NCBI GenBank assembly: GCA_963921355.3
Contig: OZ001190.1
Location: 1,302,001-1,366,000, forward strand
DNA from: CAWUEZ02 sp963921355
GTDB lineage: Bacteria; Pseudomonadota; Alphaproteobacteria; Thalassobaculales; Thalassobaculaceae
Reading direction: 5' to 3'
DNA: 64,000 bases
Below are positions 8,694 through 16,654 of the stretch, one piece after another. A program made the position numbers and the translations under genes. Position 1 is the stretch's first letter, and the number at the start of each line of letters is the position of its first letter. The notes under the pieces are model-generated. The model was not told the origin of the DNA. It searched no databases and was given only the letters and a program-made list of their open reading frames with translations.

Positions 8694-9887
8694 ATGGCCG
8701 TCGCCGAGACCCCCGAAACCGGCACAGAAAAGGACACCGCGGCTGAACAGGAGCAGGAACGGCTGATCCTGGACGCCGTCGACCGGTTTCTGGAGCGCGA
8801 TGTCCGCCCGGTCGCCCACGACCTGGAGGCGCGGGATGAATATCCGCACGAGATCGTGGCGCGCATGCGGGATCTCGGCCTGTTCGGGGCGACCATCGGC
8901 GAGGAGTACGGCGGGCTCGGGCTGTCGGCCTCGACCTACACCAAGATCGTCGAGCGGGTGTCGGCGGTCTGGATGTCGGTGTCCGGCATCTTCAACAGCC
9001 ATCTGATCATGGCCCAGGCCGTCGAGCGGGCCGGCACCGAGGAGCAGAAGCGCAAATGGCTGCCGCGGTTCGCCAGTGGCGAGCTGCGGGGCGGCATCGC
9101 GCTGACCGAGCCGGATGCCGGGACCGACCTGCAGTCGATCCGTACCCGCGCCGCGGCTGATGGCAACGGCTATCGGGTCAACGGCACCAAGACCTGGATT
9201 TCGAACTCCGTCGAGGGCTCGGTGCTGGCTGTGCTGGTCAAGACCGACCCCGAGGCCGAGCCGCGCCACCGCGGCATGTCGCTGATGCTGATCGAGAAGG
9301 GCGACGGCGTCCGGGTGTCCCGCAAGCTCGAGAAGCTCGGCTACAAGGGGATCGATTCCGGCGAGCTCCTGTTCGAGGACTGTTTCGTGCCGGGCGAGAA
9401 CCTGATCGGCGGCACCGAGGGCCGCGGCCTGCAGCAGATCCTGGGCGGGCTCGAGCTCGGCCGGATCAATGTCGCGGCCCGGGGTGTCGGCATCGCCCGC
9501 GCCTGCCTCGAAGAATCGGTCCGCTACGCCCAGCTGCGCCAGACTTTCGGCAAGCCGATCGCCGAACATCAGGCGATCCAGTTCAAGCTGGCCGATATGG
9601 CCACCCAGTGCGAGGCGGCCCGGCTGCTGGTGGAGCAGGCGGCGCGGGCCTACGACCTGGGCGAGCGCTGCGACATGGAGGCCGGCATGGCGAAACTGTT
9701 CGCCACCGAGGCGGCGATCCACAACAGCCTGGAAGCCATGCGCCTGCACGGCGCCTACGGCTACGCCAAGGAGTTCAACATCGAGCGCTACTACCGCGAC
9801 GCCCCGCTGCTGGCGATCGGCGAAGGGACGAACGAGTTGCAGCGGATCATCATCGCCCGGCAGCTGGTGGCGCGGAACCCGGCCTGA
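8694..9887 (+). CDS. Acyl-CoA dehydrogenase family flavoprotein
   Basis: A 397-residue FAD enzyme that oxidises acyl-CoA to enoyl-CoA. Family signatures are IALTEPDAGTDL near 130, KTWISNS near 163, YAQLRQTFGKPIAEHQAIQFKLADM near 280-305 and the C-terminal LAIGEGTNELQRIIIARQL, which carries the usual catalytic Glu. The start at 8694 has TGAGGACA upstream. The preceding in-frame codons at 8670 lie inside the MaoC gene. It closes the PrpD/MaoC operon, and a long palindrome starts immediately after its stop codon. Confidence 0.92.
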   Translation: MAVAETPETGTEKDTAAEQEQERLILDAVDRFLERDVRPVAHDLEARDEYPHEIVARMRDLGLFGATIGEEYGGLGLSASTYTKIVERVSAVWMSVSGIFNSHLIMAQAVERAGTEEQKRKWLPRFASGELRGGIALTEPDAGTDLQSIRTRAAADGNGYRVNGTKTWISNSVEGSVLAVLVKTDPEAEPRHRGMSLMLIEKGDGVRVSRKLEKLGYKGIDSGELLFEDCFVPGENLIGGTEGRGLQQILGGLELGRINVAARGVGIARACLEESVRYAQLRQTFGKPIAEHQAIQFKLADMATQCEAARLLVEQAARAYDLGERCDMEAGMAKLFATEAAIHNSLEAMRLHGAYGYAKEFNIERYYRDAPLLAIGEGTNELQRIIIARQLVARNPA

Positions 9888-9990
9888 CCCTTCGACACGC
9901 CCTTCGGGCTGCTCAGGGCGAGGTCATTTATCTCGATGCGGTCATTACCTCTGACCTCGTCCTGAGCAGCCCGAAGGGCGTGTCGAAGGG
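9888..9990. repeat. REP-like palindrome filling the gap between two convergent stop codons
   Basis: Bases 9888-9926 pair with 9952-9990. The first 30 bases (starting CCCTTCGACACGCCCTTCGG) are a perfect reverse complement of the last 30, and an inner eight-base block continues the stem after one G.T pair, giving a 39-bp stem with a 25-base loop. It begins at the base after the acyl-CoA dehydrogenase stop and ends at the base before the cytochrome c stop. It resembles the CCTTCGACA...CTCAGG REP-type repeats known from many proteobacteria. It probably acts as a two-way terminator or 3'-end protector. Confidence 0.85.
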
Positions 9991-10644
9991 CTATCCCGCG
10001 GCGTCGATGGTTTCCTGCTGACGCTCGTGGACGTCCTCCGGCCAGCGCGACTTGATGAAGGCCAGGATTGCCCAGATGTCGGCATCGGCGAGCAGACTCT
10101 CGTAGGCGGGCATCTCGTTGCGGTAGCTCGGCGGCGAGAACGGCTGTCCGCCGAATTTGGTGATGTCGAACATGTCGCGGTCGGTGAGCCGCCAGATCGG
10201 GGCTGTGCCTTCCAGCGGCAGGGCCGGCCGGCGGCCGTCCGGAAACTCGCCGTCCCAGCCTTCCTGTCCGGCGAGATCGGCGCCGTGGCAATAGGCGCAA
10301 TGCTGGTCGTACAGCGTATGTCCGAGACCCACCTGCGCCAGGTTGGTGTGGTCGGCGGCGGTCGACGTCGTGCTGGAATAGCGTTCCCAGAACAGCGATC
10401 CGGCGGTGATCGAGGCGCCGATCAGCATGGCGGCCGCCAGAAACCGGCCGCGCGGCCCGAGCTTGCGGCTGAGGTCGCCGACCAGGCCGGTCCGGGGAAC
10501 TTCCTGCGCCGTTTCCTCTTCGACGAGACCCCGCAGGCGTCGTTCGGGACCGAGGGTGCGGCCCGGGTCGCGCGGGATCCGGGCGTCCAACCGGGCCTGA
10601 AGGCGTTCACGGCGGCTGCCGGGGCCGCTTCGCGGCGGTTTCAT
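9991..10644 (-). CDS. Membrane-anchored c-type cytochrome
   Basis: A 217-residue protein with a long, Arg-rich cytoplasmic N-terminus, one membrane segment at about residues 67-86 (GRFLAAAMLIGASITAGSLF) and a periplasmic cytochrome c domain. The heme site is C-A-Y-C-H at 116-120, and NEMPAY near 180 supplies the likely axial Met. It is an electron carrier of unknown partner. It lies downstream of the RraA-like and dehalogenase-like genes on the same strand, 21 bases apart, so may be transcribed with them. The basic N-terminal extension is unusual for such a small cytochrome. Confidence 0.88.
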   Translation of the reverse strand: MKPPRSGPGSRRERLQARLDARIPRDPGRTLGPERRLRGLVEEETAQEVPRTGLVGDLSRKLGPRGRFLAAAMLIGASITAGSLFWERYSSTTSTAADHTNLAQVGLGHTLYDQHCAYCHGADLAGQEGWDGEFPDGRRPALPLEGTAPIWRLTDRDMFDITKFGGQPFSPPSYRNEMPAYESLLADADIWAILAFIKSRWPEDVHERQQETIDAAG

Positions 10645-10665
10645 CGGCGCGTCCCTCCGTTTCGG

Positions 10666-11355
10666 TCAGTCGAGTTCGACGACTTTCGGGGTGCCGAAGA
10701 CATCGTCAAGCCAGGGCGGGCGCGACAGCCCGTCACGCACCGCGGCTTCCATCGCAGCCTCGGCCGTGCGGACCTGATCCAGCTTGTCGGCGACCGCGTC
10801 GATCTCGCCACGGGGCACGATCACCACGCCATCACGATCGGCCAGGACCAGGTCGCCCGATCGCACGGCGACCCCGCCGCAGCGGATGTCGAGTCCGATC
10901 GACCCGGGGCCAACCCGGGCTGGCGAATTGGGCGAGACGCCGGTGTGCCAGATCGGCAGGCCGGCGCCTTCGATGCCGTCCTGATCGCGGACCGTGCCGT
11001 CGGTCACCAACCCGATCGCGCCGGCGTTGCGCAGCATGCCCGCCAGCAGATCGCCGATCAGCGCGGTCTCGCGGTAGCCGTCGGTGGTGCACACCACGAC
11101 ATCGCCCGGTTGCAAGACGTCGAGGCAGGCCAGCAGTGCCAGATTGTCGGCCGGGGCGGCAAAGGCGGTGAGGACCGGGCCGGCCATCGACACGCCGGGC
11201 GCGATCTGCGGCTTGATCGAGGTGTCCATGGCGCCGCGCCCACCCATGCTGTCGACGCACTGGGCGGTGCCGGCCCCACGAAACCGGCGGAGCTGTGCCT
11301 CACTGGGGCGGGGAAAGGAGCGGCGGACGGTGAGTACGGGCGGATCTTCAAGCAT
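10666..11355 (-). CDS. RraA / 4-hydroxy-4-methyl-2-oxoglutarate aldolase family protein
   Basis: A 229-residue protein of the RraA-like fold. GDVVVCTTDGYRETALIGDLLAG, then GLVTDGTVRDQDGI and HTGVSPNSPARVGPGSIG, match the metal and pyruvate-binding region of HMG/CHA aldolases: the G-x-R-D-type loop is GTVRD. Some members are class II pyruvate aldolases and others are RNase E inhibitors; these residues favour the enzyme group. The ATG at 11355 has GAGAG upstream; the earlier TTG is less likely. It starts two bases after the stop of the upstream hydrolase. Confidence 0.82.
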   Translation of the reverse strand: MLEDPPVLTVRRSFPRPSEAQLRRFRGAGTAQCVDSMGGRGAMDTSIKPQIAPGVSMAGPVLTAFAAPADNLALLACLDVLQPGDVVVCTTDGYRETALIGDLLAGMLRNAGAIGLVTDGTVRDQDGIEGAGLPIWHTGVSPNSPARVGPGSIGLDIRCGGVAVRSGDLVLADRDGVVIVPRGEIDAVADKLDQVRTAEAAMEAAVRDGLSRPPWLDDVFGTPKVVELD

Positions 11356-11357
11356 GA

Positions 11358-12239
11358 TCAACTCTCGGAACGGGAAAACAGCGCGTCAAGGGCGGCCGCG
11401 CAGGCCTGGGGTTCTTCTTCGGCCAGGAAGTGCCCGCAGTCCAGTCGGATGGTATCGACATCATCGGCCCAGCGGCGCCAGACGTCGCCATGGCTTTCGG
11501 CCGACTCCTTGAGGTACCGCGCGCCCCACAGCATCACGCACGGACAGGAGATCCGGCCGCCGGCGGCTTGGGTCTCCTCGTCATGCCGGACATCGATGGT
11601 CGCCCCGGCCTGATAGTCGGCGAACATCGCATCGACGACGGCCGGGTCCCGGTACGTGTCGCAATAGGCCTGGACGGCGTCCGGGTCCAGGCGATCGCGG
11701 TGGCCCGCCCAACGATCGATCAGATGGCCGACATAGCCGGGCCCGTCGCGGTTCAGCAGGTCACGCAGAAACGGATCACGCTGGGCCAGCAGCAGCCAGT
11801 GATAGCCGTCCAGGGCCGCCCGCCAGTTCATGCGGTTCCAGACCTCCAGGGTCGGGATCACGTCGAGAATGCCGAAACTCGCAACCCGGTCCGGCAGATC
11901 GAGGGCCATGCGATAGCCGATGCGCGCCCCGCGATCGTGACCGGCGAGATGAAAACGGGCATGGCCGAGTTCGGTCATCAGCCCGGCGCAGAGCCTGGCA
12001 AGGTTGCGCTTGGCGAAGGTCTCGGGGCTGGTCGCCGGCCCGCGGCTGGCACCGTATCCCGGCGTGTCGGGCACCACGACGGTGAACCGTTCGCTTAGCA
12101 GTGGGGCCAGCCGGTTATAGGCGAGGTGGGTCTGGGGAAAGCCGTGTAGCAGCAGGACGGGCGGGCCCGATCCGCCGATCTTCACGTTGAACGCGGCATC
12201 CTCCACCCGCACTTGGCGCGTCTCAAACCCCTCGAACAT
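11358..12239 (-). CDS. Alpha/beta hydrolase with fluoroacetate-dehalogenase active site
   Basis: A 293-residue alpha/beta hydrolase. GHDRGAR (nucleophile Asp102, Arg103, Arg106), LDVIPT (Asp126), the YHW pair His147-Trp148, DYQAGA (Tyr209) and CGHFL (His270) reproduce the catalytic and halide-binding residues that I know from fluoroacetate dehalogenases. Hydrolysis of a 2-haloacid such as haloacetate is therefore the best guess. Epoxide hydrolases share the fold and nucleophile but not this halide pocket. The start has GGAGGGG 4 bases upstream. It heads an operon with the RraA-like gene. Confidence 0.88.
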   Translation of the reverse strand: MFEGFETRQVRVEDAAFNVKIGGSGPPVLLLHGFPQTHLAYNRLAPLLSERFTVVVPDTPGYGASRGPATSPETFAKRNLARLCAGLMTELGHARFHLAGHDRGARIGYRMALDLPDRVASFGILDVIPTLEVWNRMNWRAALDGYHWLLLAQRDPFLRDLLNRDGPGYVGHLIDRWAGHRDRLDPDAVQAYCDTYRDPAVVDAMFADYQAGATIDVRHDEETQAAGGRISCPCVMLWGARYLKESAESHGDVWRRWADDVDTIRLDCGHFLAEEEPQACAAALDALFSRSES

Positions 12240-12338
12240 GACCCCTCCGCTGTGGTTTCGGGGCACCATGCATCGACCGTGACGCCGGTTCCAGTATGGT
12301 GTCGATGTCATGCCGAAGGGCGCACTCCAGGAGAACCC

Positions 12339-13055
12339 ATGACCCGGGAGCGGATCGATCGGGCCGTCGGCTACCCCTACCGCGCTCACGGCGAGGATTT
12401 CCTGTTCACGGGCGGCCGGGCCGAACCATTGCCGGACGCCGTCGCGTTCGACACCCTGACGCCGGTGGTCGCCGTCGGCTCCAATCGTGCGCCGGAGCAG
12501 CTGGCCCGCAAGTTCGACGGTATGGCGGTCAGCATTCCGGTCACGCGGGTGACGGCACGCCATGTCGACGTCGTCCATGCCGCCCACATGGCCCGCTACG
12601 GTGCGATTCCAGCGACGCTGGCACCATCGGAAGGGACCGAGGTCGAGCTCTGGATCACCTGGCTCGACGCCGTCTGCCTCGACCACATGGATGCCACGGA
12701 ATCCGTGGGCGTGAACTACGACCGGGTTTTCGTGGCGCTCGAGGTTGTGGAGACCAGACGTGCCGCACCCCTGCGGGTGCTGTCCTATGCGGCCCGGCGT
12801 GGCTATCTGGCTTTCGAGTCCGAACCTGTGGCGCTGGCGGCCGTGCCCGCGCGCGGCCGGCGGTTTCCCGCCCTGCACCAGCACGACGTGCTGAGCCGTC
12901 TGCATGCCGACCATGGAAGGGACGAACCCTTCGAGGACTGGCTGTTGGCGCATATCGGAGAGGCCGGCGCGGGGCGGCGGCAGGGTCTGACCCGATCGCT
13001 GGCCATAACCGCGATCAGACCGGGCGGGGGCCCAAAAGGGGTCGCTTCCGACTGA
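12339..13055 (+). CDS. Protein of unknown function
   Basis: A 238-residue soluble protein, start chosen at 12339 after CAGGAGAA. It contains FDTLTPVVAVGSNRAPEQLARKF near residues 38-60. This glycine-containing strand loop is reminiscent of the YGSN loop of gamma-glutamylcyclotransferase-like proteins, but the similarity is weak. A conserved-looking core VTARHVDVVHAAHMARYGAIPATL follows. It is divergent from the dehalogenase-like gene (99 bases between starts) and convergent with the cyclic-nucleotide-binding gene. Confidence 0.7.
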   Translation: MTRERIDRAVGYPYRAHGEDFLFTGGRAEPLPDAVAFDTLTPVVAVGSNRAPEQLARKFDGMAVSIPVTRVTARHVDVVHAAHMARYGAIPATLAPSEGTEVELWITWLDAVCLDHMDATESVGVNYDRVFVALEVVETRRAAPLRVLSYAARRGYLAFESEPVALAAVPARGRRFPALHQHDVLSRLHADHGRDEPFEDWLLAHIGEAGAGRRQGLTRSLAITAIRPGGGPKGVASD

Positions 13056-13073
13056 GCGTCGCAGGCGCCCGCG

Positions 13074-13541
13074 TCAGTTCATGACCCGCAGGCTGTCAAC
13101 ATCGTACTCGTCGAACCTGGGTCGGCATACCGCCCGCTCCGCCTTGGCCAGGGCGCCGTCCTCGTTGCTTGCCCCCTCATTGCAAAGCGCCTCGTTGCTG
13201 GCGCGCAAGCGGCGCAGCAGGACCTTCAGCAACGCGACCAGACCGGGTTCGGCCTGTGCGAGCAGGCGCGCGAAGTTCTGTTCGGTGATGATCTGAGTCA
13301 CGGTGGTCTTGGCGGCGCGTGCGGTCGCGCTACGGGGCGAACAGTCGATCAGGCCCATCTCGCCGATCAACTCGCCCTCGCCGACCGTGGCCAGGACGAC
13401 CTCATTGCGCTCGCCCTCGTTGCGAACGATCTCGATCGCCCCCTTTTCGATCATGAAGACGGCCCACGCGTCCTCCCCTTCGCGGAACAGGATCTGGCCC
13501 GGATAGTAGACGCGACGATCGAGAACTTGGGTCTTCCGCAT
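13074..13541 (-). CDS. Cyclic nucleotide-binding (cNMP/CRP-type effector) domain protein
   Basis: A 155-residue protein made almost entirely of one cNMP-binding beta-roll: YYPGQILFREGEDAWAVFMIEKGAIEIV, then VGEGELIGEMGLIDCSPRSATARA with the phosphate-binding cassette region around GELIGEMGLI-x-RSATA. There is no helix-turn-helix, so it is not a CRP-type DNA-binding regulator by itself. The start MRKTQVLDRR has GAGGGA upstream; the longer frame to 13616 is less likely. Stand-alone domains of this type act as sensors or regulatory subunits. Confidence 0.85.
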   Translation of the reverse strand: MRKTQVLDRRVYYPGQILFREGEDAWAVFMIEKGAIEIVRNEGERNEVVLATVGEGELIGEMGLIDCSPRSATARAAKTTVTQIITEQNFARLLAQAEPGLVALLKVLLRRLRASNEALCNEGASNEDGALAKAERAVCRPRFDEYDVDSLRVMN

Positions 13542-13667
13542 GCTGCATTCCCTCTGCGACCAGGGGGAAATAGGGCCGCATCCGCGGGTTGCACAGGGTT
13601 TGCCCGTACACGCCACGTCACCCTTTCGTGAGCCGGTTGTGAGGGTGTCGGTCCGGGCGCCCCGGGA

Positions 13668-14342
13668 TCAGTCCGGGTCGACCCGCCAGACCATGGTCCG
13701 GCGCAGATCGCTGTCCTCCAGCTCACGCGGTGTCGGAACGGCGTATTCCGCCAGCGCGGTCAGACCGTCGGTCGGCCGGTAGCTGCGCCCCGGATCACCG
13801 AGCAGGACTGTCGCTCCTGCCCGGGCGTGCCGTCGGAGCCACGCGATCATGCGCTCTGCCATCGGCTTCTCGTAGCAGACGTCGCCCGCGGTCACGACAT
13901 CGTACAGCGGCTCGCCGCCGTCGGAGACGACAGGCTCGTCCAGCATGTCGCGCTCGATGACCTCGAGCCCGGCTTCCAGGTCGTTGGCCTGCGCGTTCAG
14001 GGTGATGGCTGCAGCGGCGAACGGATCGATCTCGTTGGCGACGACGTGGGCGGCGGAGACCCAGAGTGCGGCGACGGAGACAATTCCGCTGCCGGCTGCC
14101 ACGTCGAGCACCCGCTTGCCGGCGACCGTGTCGGGGTGGTCGATCAGGTAGCGTGCCAGGGCCTGTCCCCCGGCCCAGGCGAAAGCCCAGTACGGCGGCG
14201 GCAGGTCTTCCTGGGCCAGCTCCTCTTCGGTCTTCTCCCACAGCGGCACCGCCCGGTCAGCCAGGTGCAGGCTGAACTCCGGGACCAGGGAGGCCGGCTT
14301 CAGCACCGTGTTCTCGCGGACGAACCGCCCGGGGTCCGGCAT
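13668..14342 (-). CDS. Class I SAM-dependent methyltransferase, METTL20/ETFB lysine methyltransferase-like
   Basis: A 224-residue protein. WAFAWAGGQALARYLIDHP near 50-70, GKRVLDVAAGSGIVSVAA (motif I, SAM binding) near 75-92, ANEIDPFAAAAITLNAQAND and DVVTAGDVCYE follow the order seen in the ETFB-lysine methyltransferase/METTL20-like family, often labelled nicotinamide N-methyltransferase. The target may be the electron-transfer flavoprotein beta subunit. The ATG overlaps the ubiA stop by one base (TGATG). The much longer frame through ubiA is a GC-rich shadow. Confidence 0.82.
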   Translation of the reverse strand: MPDPGRFVRENTVLKPASLVPEFSLHLADRAVPLWEKTEEELAQEDLPPPYWAFAWAGGQALARYLIDHPDTVAGKRVLDVAAGSGIVSVAALWVSAAHVVANEIDPFAAAAITLNAQANDLEAGLEVIERDMLDEPVVSDGGEPLYDVVTAGDVCYEKPMAERMIAWLRRHARAGATVLLGDPGRSYRPTDGLTALAEYAVPTPRELEDSDLRRTMVWRVDPD

Positions 14343-15265
14343 CAGCCGAACGCGAAGGCGAGCGCGACCAGCAGACCGGTATCCCGGTTCGACCGGAAGA
14401 TCCGCATACAGCACTGCGGATCGTCGATATCGGTGGTGCGGATCTGCCAGGCCAGATGGACGGCGGCAGCGGCGAGCCCCAGGTAGGCGAAGAGGCCGAG
14501 CTCGGCGACCCCGGCGGCCAGGACCAACAGGACGATGGTGATCGCATAGAAGGCGATCAGCGCCGGTTTCGTGTGCGCGCCGAGCGCCAGGGCCGAGGAC
14601 CGCACGCCGACGATGGCGTCGTCTTCCTTGTCCTGGTGGGCATAAATGGTGTCGTAGCCCAGCGTCCAGAAGAACCCGGCCGCATAGGCGAGCGCCGCCG
14701 ACCAGGACAGGGTCTCGGTGACTGCCGCGAAGCCGAGCAGGGCGCCCCAGTTGAACGTCAGACCGAGCACCGCCTGCGGCCAGTCGGTGACCCGCTTGGC
14801 GAGCGGATAGGTGAACACCAGAACCAGGACCGCGGCCCCGACGGCCCAGGACACCATGTTGAGCTGCAGCAGCACCGCCAGGCCGAGACAGAGCTGGAAG
14901 ACCAGGAAGCCGAGCCCGCCGCGCAACGAGACCGCACCACTGGCCAGCGGCCGGGTGGCGGTGCGGGCGACCCGTCGGTCGGTGTCCCGGTCCATCAGGT
15001 CGTTGACCGTACAGCCGGCCCCGCGCATGACGAAGGCGCCGATCGCGAACAGCACGACCAGGCGCAGCATCTCGATCGCGTCGGGCGCCGCCGCCTGCCA
15101 GCCGAGCGCCAGACCCCACAGGCAGGGCAGGAACAGCAGCCAGGTGCCGATCGGCCGGTCCAGGCGCGCGAGGCGGGCATAGGGCCGCCAGGCTGCAGGC
15201 AGCCACCGGTCGACCCAGTTGCCCGTCGGAATGTCGCTGGCGCCGCTCAGATCCCGATCGCTCAT
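14342..15265 (-). CDS. ubiA: 4-hydroxybenzoate polyprenyltransferase
   Basis: A 307-residue membrane protein with about eight helices that attaches the polyprenyl tail to 4-hydroxybenzoate in ubiquinone synthesis. Both Asp-rich Mg-prenyl-diphosphate motifs are present: NDLMDRDTD near 88-96 and YDTIYAHQDKEDD near 205-217. RLDRPIGTWLLFLPCLWGL near the start is typical of UbiA. It is followed directly, with a one-base overlap, by the methyltransferase gene. Confidence 0.95.
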   Translation of the reverse strand: MSDRDLSGASDIPTGNWVDRWLPAAWRPYARLARLDRPIGTWLLFLPCLWGLALGWQAAAPDAIEMLRLVVLFAIGAFVMRGAGCTVNDLMDRDTDRRVARTATRPLASGAVSLRGGLGFLVFQLCLGLAVLLQLNMVSWAVGAAVLVLVFTYPLAKRVTDWPQAVLGLTFNWGALLGFAAVTETLSWSAALAYAAGFFWTLGYDTIYAHQDKEDDAIVGVRSSALALGAHTKPALIAFYAITIVLLVLAAGVAELGLFAYLGLAAAAVHLAWQIRTTDIDDPQCCMRIFRSNRDTGLLVALAFAFG

Positions 15266-15347
15266 CGGTCTGTCATACGCAACTTATCGGGTCGACGGAA
15301 CCGGCCCCGTGGCACATCGACGTTGTGTCGCACGGAGACTGCGCGTG

Positions 15348-16373
15348 TCAGGTGGTGCGCACCGGATAGGCGCTCGGCACCCGGTCGACCGCCGCCAGAA
15401 GGTCGGGCCGCACCGACTCGACCCAGTCCTGGACCAGCCGGCGCGCGATCGAGTCGCGGCGTGGCAGGAACTTGCCCAGGCTCTCGAAATCCGCCAGCTG
15501 CTCGATGGTGAACCACTGGGCGTCGCCCAGTTCGTCGTCATTGTGCCGGATGTCGAAGGACTTGGCCTCGGCATGGAAGCCGAGCATCAGCGAGGACGGG
15601 AACGGCCAGGGCTGGGAGGAGTGGTAGCGCACGGACCGGACATCGATGCCGCTTTCCTCCCACACTTCACGGGCCACCGCTTCCTCGAGGGTCTCGCCCG
15701 GTTCCACGAAGCCGGCCAGGGTTGAGTACATACCCTCCGGCCAGACTTTCTGACGTCCGAGCAGGCAGCGCGTGCCGTCATGCACCAGCATGATCACCGC
15801 CGGGTCGGTGCGCGGGAAGTGCGGGGCCCGGCAGTCCGCGTTGCTGCAGGTCCGTTGGTGGCCGCCCTTGACGCTGTCGGTCGGTGACCCGCAGACACCG
15901 CAGAACCGATGGCGCTGATGCCACCACATCAGGCCGCGCGCATAGGCCAGCACCGACCCCTCGAAGCGCTCGAGCAGCGGGCCGACCCGGCGCAGGTCCT
16001 GGAACACGCCATGGGCGGCCAGGATGTTGATGATGTCGGTCTCCTCCAGCGGCGACAGATCAATCGCCACGTGGGCGATGCCGTCGCGTTCGCCAAGGAA
16101 GGCCGTCAGATCCGAGAACCGGAGCAGGCCGCGGTGATCGTCGACCGACAGGAACCCGGCGCGCGGCGAGTCGCCCGGCTTGACCAGCGACTGGCTGCGC
16201 CAGACCGGGACCAGCACCGTGTCCGGGCGCTCGAGCAACTCGTCGAGCCAGCCTTCGCGCTGACGGATATGGGCGGATCGGTCGAGGCCACCGAAACCGT
16301 AAACGTTCGGGCGCTTCTCGATCAGGTCGGTGACGGGGATATCGGGGTCGGTGCCGGGAGGGTCCAGGGTCAT
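15348..16373 (-). CDS. nudC: NAD(+)/NADH pyrophosphatase, Nudix family
   Basis: A 341-residue Nudix hydrolase that cleaves NADH, and the NAD cap of RNA, to NMNH plus AMP. The zinc ribbon is CGVCGSPTDSVKGGHQRTC followed by C in NADCRA. The Nudix box reads GFVEPGETLEEAVAREVWEE, and a YSTLAGFVEPGE lead-in and SSQPWPFPSSLMLGF (the SQPWPFP.S signature of NudC) follow. The ATG at 16373 has no good ribosome site; an in-frame GTG six codons upstream is an alternative. Confidence 0.93.
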   Translation of the reverse strand: MTLDPPGTDPDIPVTDLIEKRPNVYGFGGLDRSAHIRQREGWLDELLERPDTVLVPVWRSQSLVKPGDSPRAGFLSVDDHRGLLRFSDLTAFLGERDGIAHVAIDLSPLEETDIINILAAHGVFQDLRRVGPLLERFEGSVLAYARGLMWWHQRHRFCGVCGSPTDSVKGGHQRTCSNADCRAPHFPRTDPAVIMLVHDGTRCLLGRQKVWPEGMYSTLAGFVEPGETLEEAVAREVWEESGIDVRSVRYHSSQPWPFPSSLMLGFHAEAKSFDIRHNDDELGDAQWFTIEQLADFESLGKFLPRRDSIARRLVQDWVESVRPDLLAAVDRVPSAYPVRTT

Positions 16374-16445
16374 GGGCGCGGGAGTGTACACACCCGCCTC
16401 GCCGGGGCAACCGGGGGAGTTCCATATCCCCCAACTACAAACGCA

Positions 16446-16476
16446 AACCGCCCGGATCGCGCGGATCCGGGCGGTT
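16446..16476 (-). terminator. Hairpin terminator between the chemoreceptor gene and nudC
   Basis: AACCGCCCGGATC (16446-16458) pairs with GATCCGGGCGGTT (16464-16476) around a five-base loop. On the minus strand the stem is followed by TTTGCGTTTG, so it can end transcription of the chemoreceptor gene. The stem is nearly the same as that of the terminator after the F0 operon at 45098-45128. Confidence 0.7.
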
Positions 16477-16513
16477 CGTCCCCATTCCGGCCGCCGGAGC
16501 GACCGGCCCACGA

Positions 16514-16648
16514 GAGCAGATCCGCGTCAAATGGACTCGCGGTCGGCGGTCCATCTGACCGATGAATCTGCTCTAACTCATTGATTTAGAACGAATTCAC
16601 ATGTTGTGCCGGAAACCAGAGTGTCTCCGGCACAACATGATCCGATCC
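16514..16648 (+). repeat. Dispersed repeat family R2, copy B
   Basis: Plus-strand order: GAGCAGATCCGCGTC (16514), variable stretch, ATGAATCTGCTCTAACTC, TGATTTAGAACGAATTCAC, then a perfect 14-bp hairpin CATGTTGTGCCGGA (16600-16613) / TCCGGCACAACATG (16626-16639) and ATCCGATC. Copy A at 6549-6715 has the same blocks in the opposite orientation. The hairpin lies 16 bases past the chemoreceptor stop and may help end its transcript. It contains no ORF. Confidence 0.78.
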
Positions 16649-16654
16649 ATCTGG

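Noticed and set aside
10027..11613. A 528-codon plus-strand frame across the cytochrome c, RraA and hydrolase genes
   Set aside because: It overlaps three well-recognised minus-strand genes and its residues look like an antisense shadow.
12339..13055. Firm assignment as gamma-glutamylcyclotransferase
   Set aside because: Only the AVGSN loop resembles that family, and the expected catalytic Glu context is not convincing.
13668..15206. A 512-codon frame joining the methyltransferase with ubiA
   Set aside because: The N-terminal half is a shadow of ubiA, whose own frame carries both Asp-rich motifs. The methyltransferase has a good coupled ATG at 14342.
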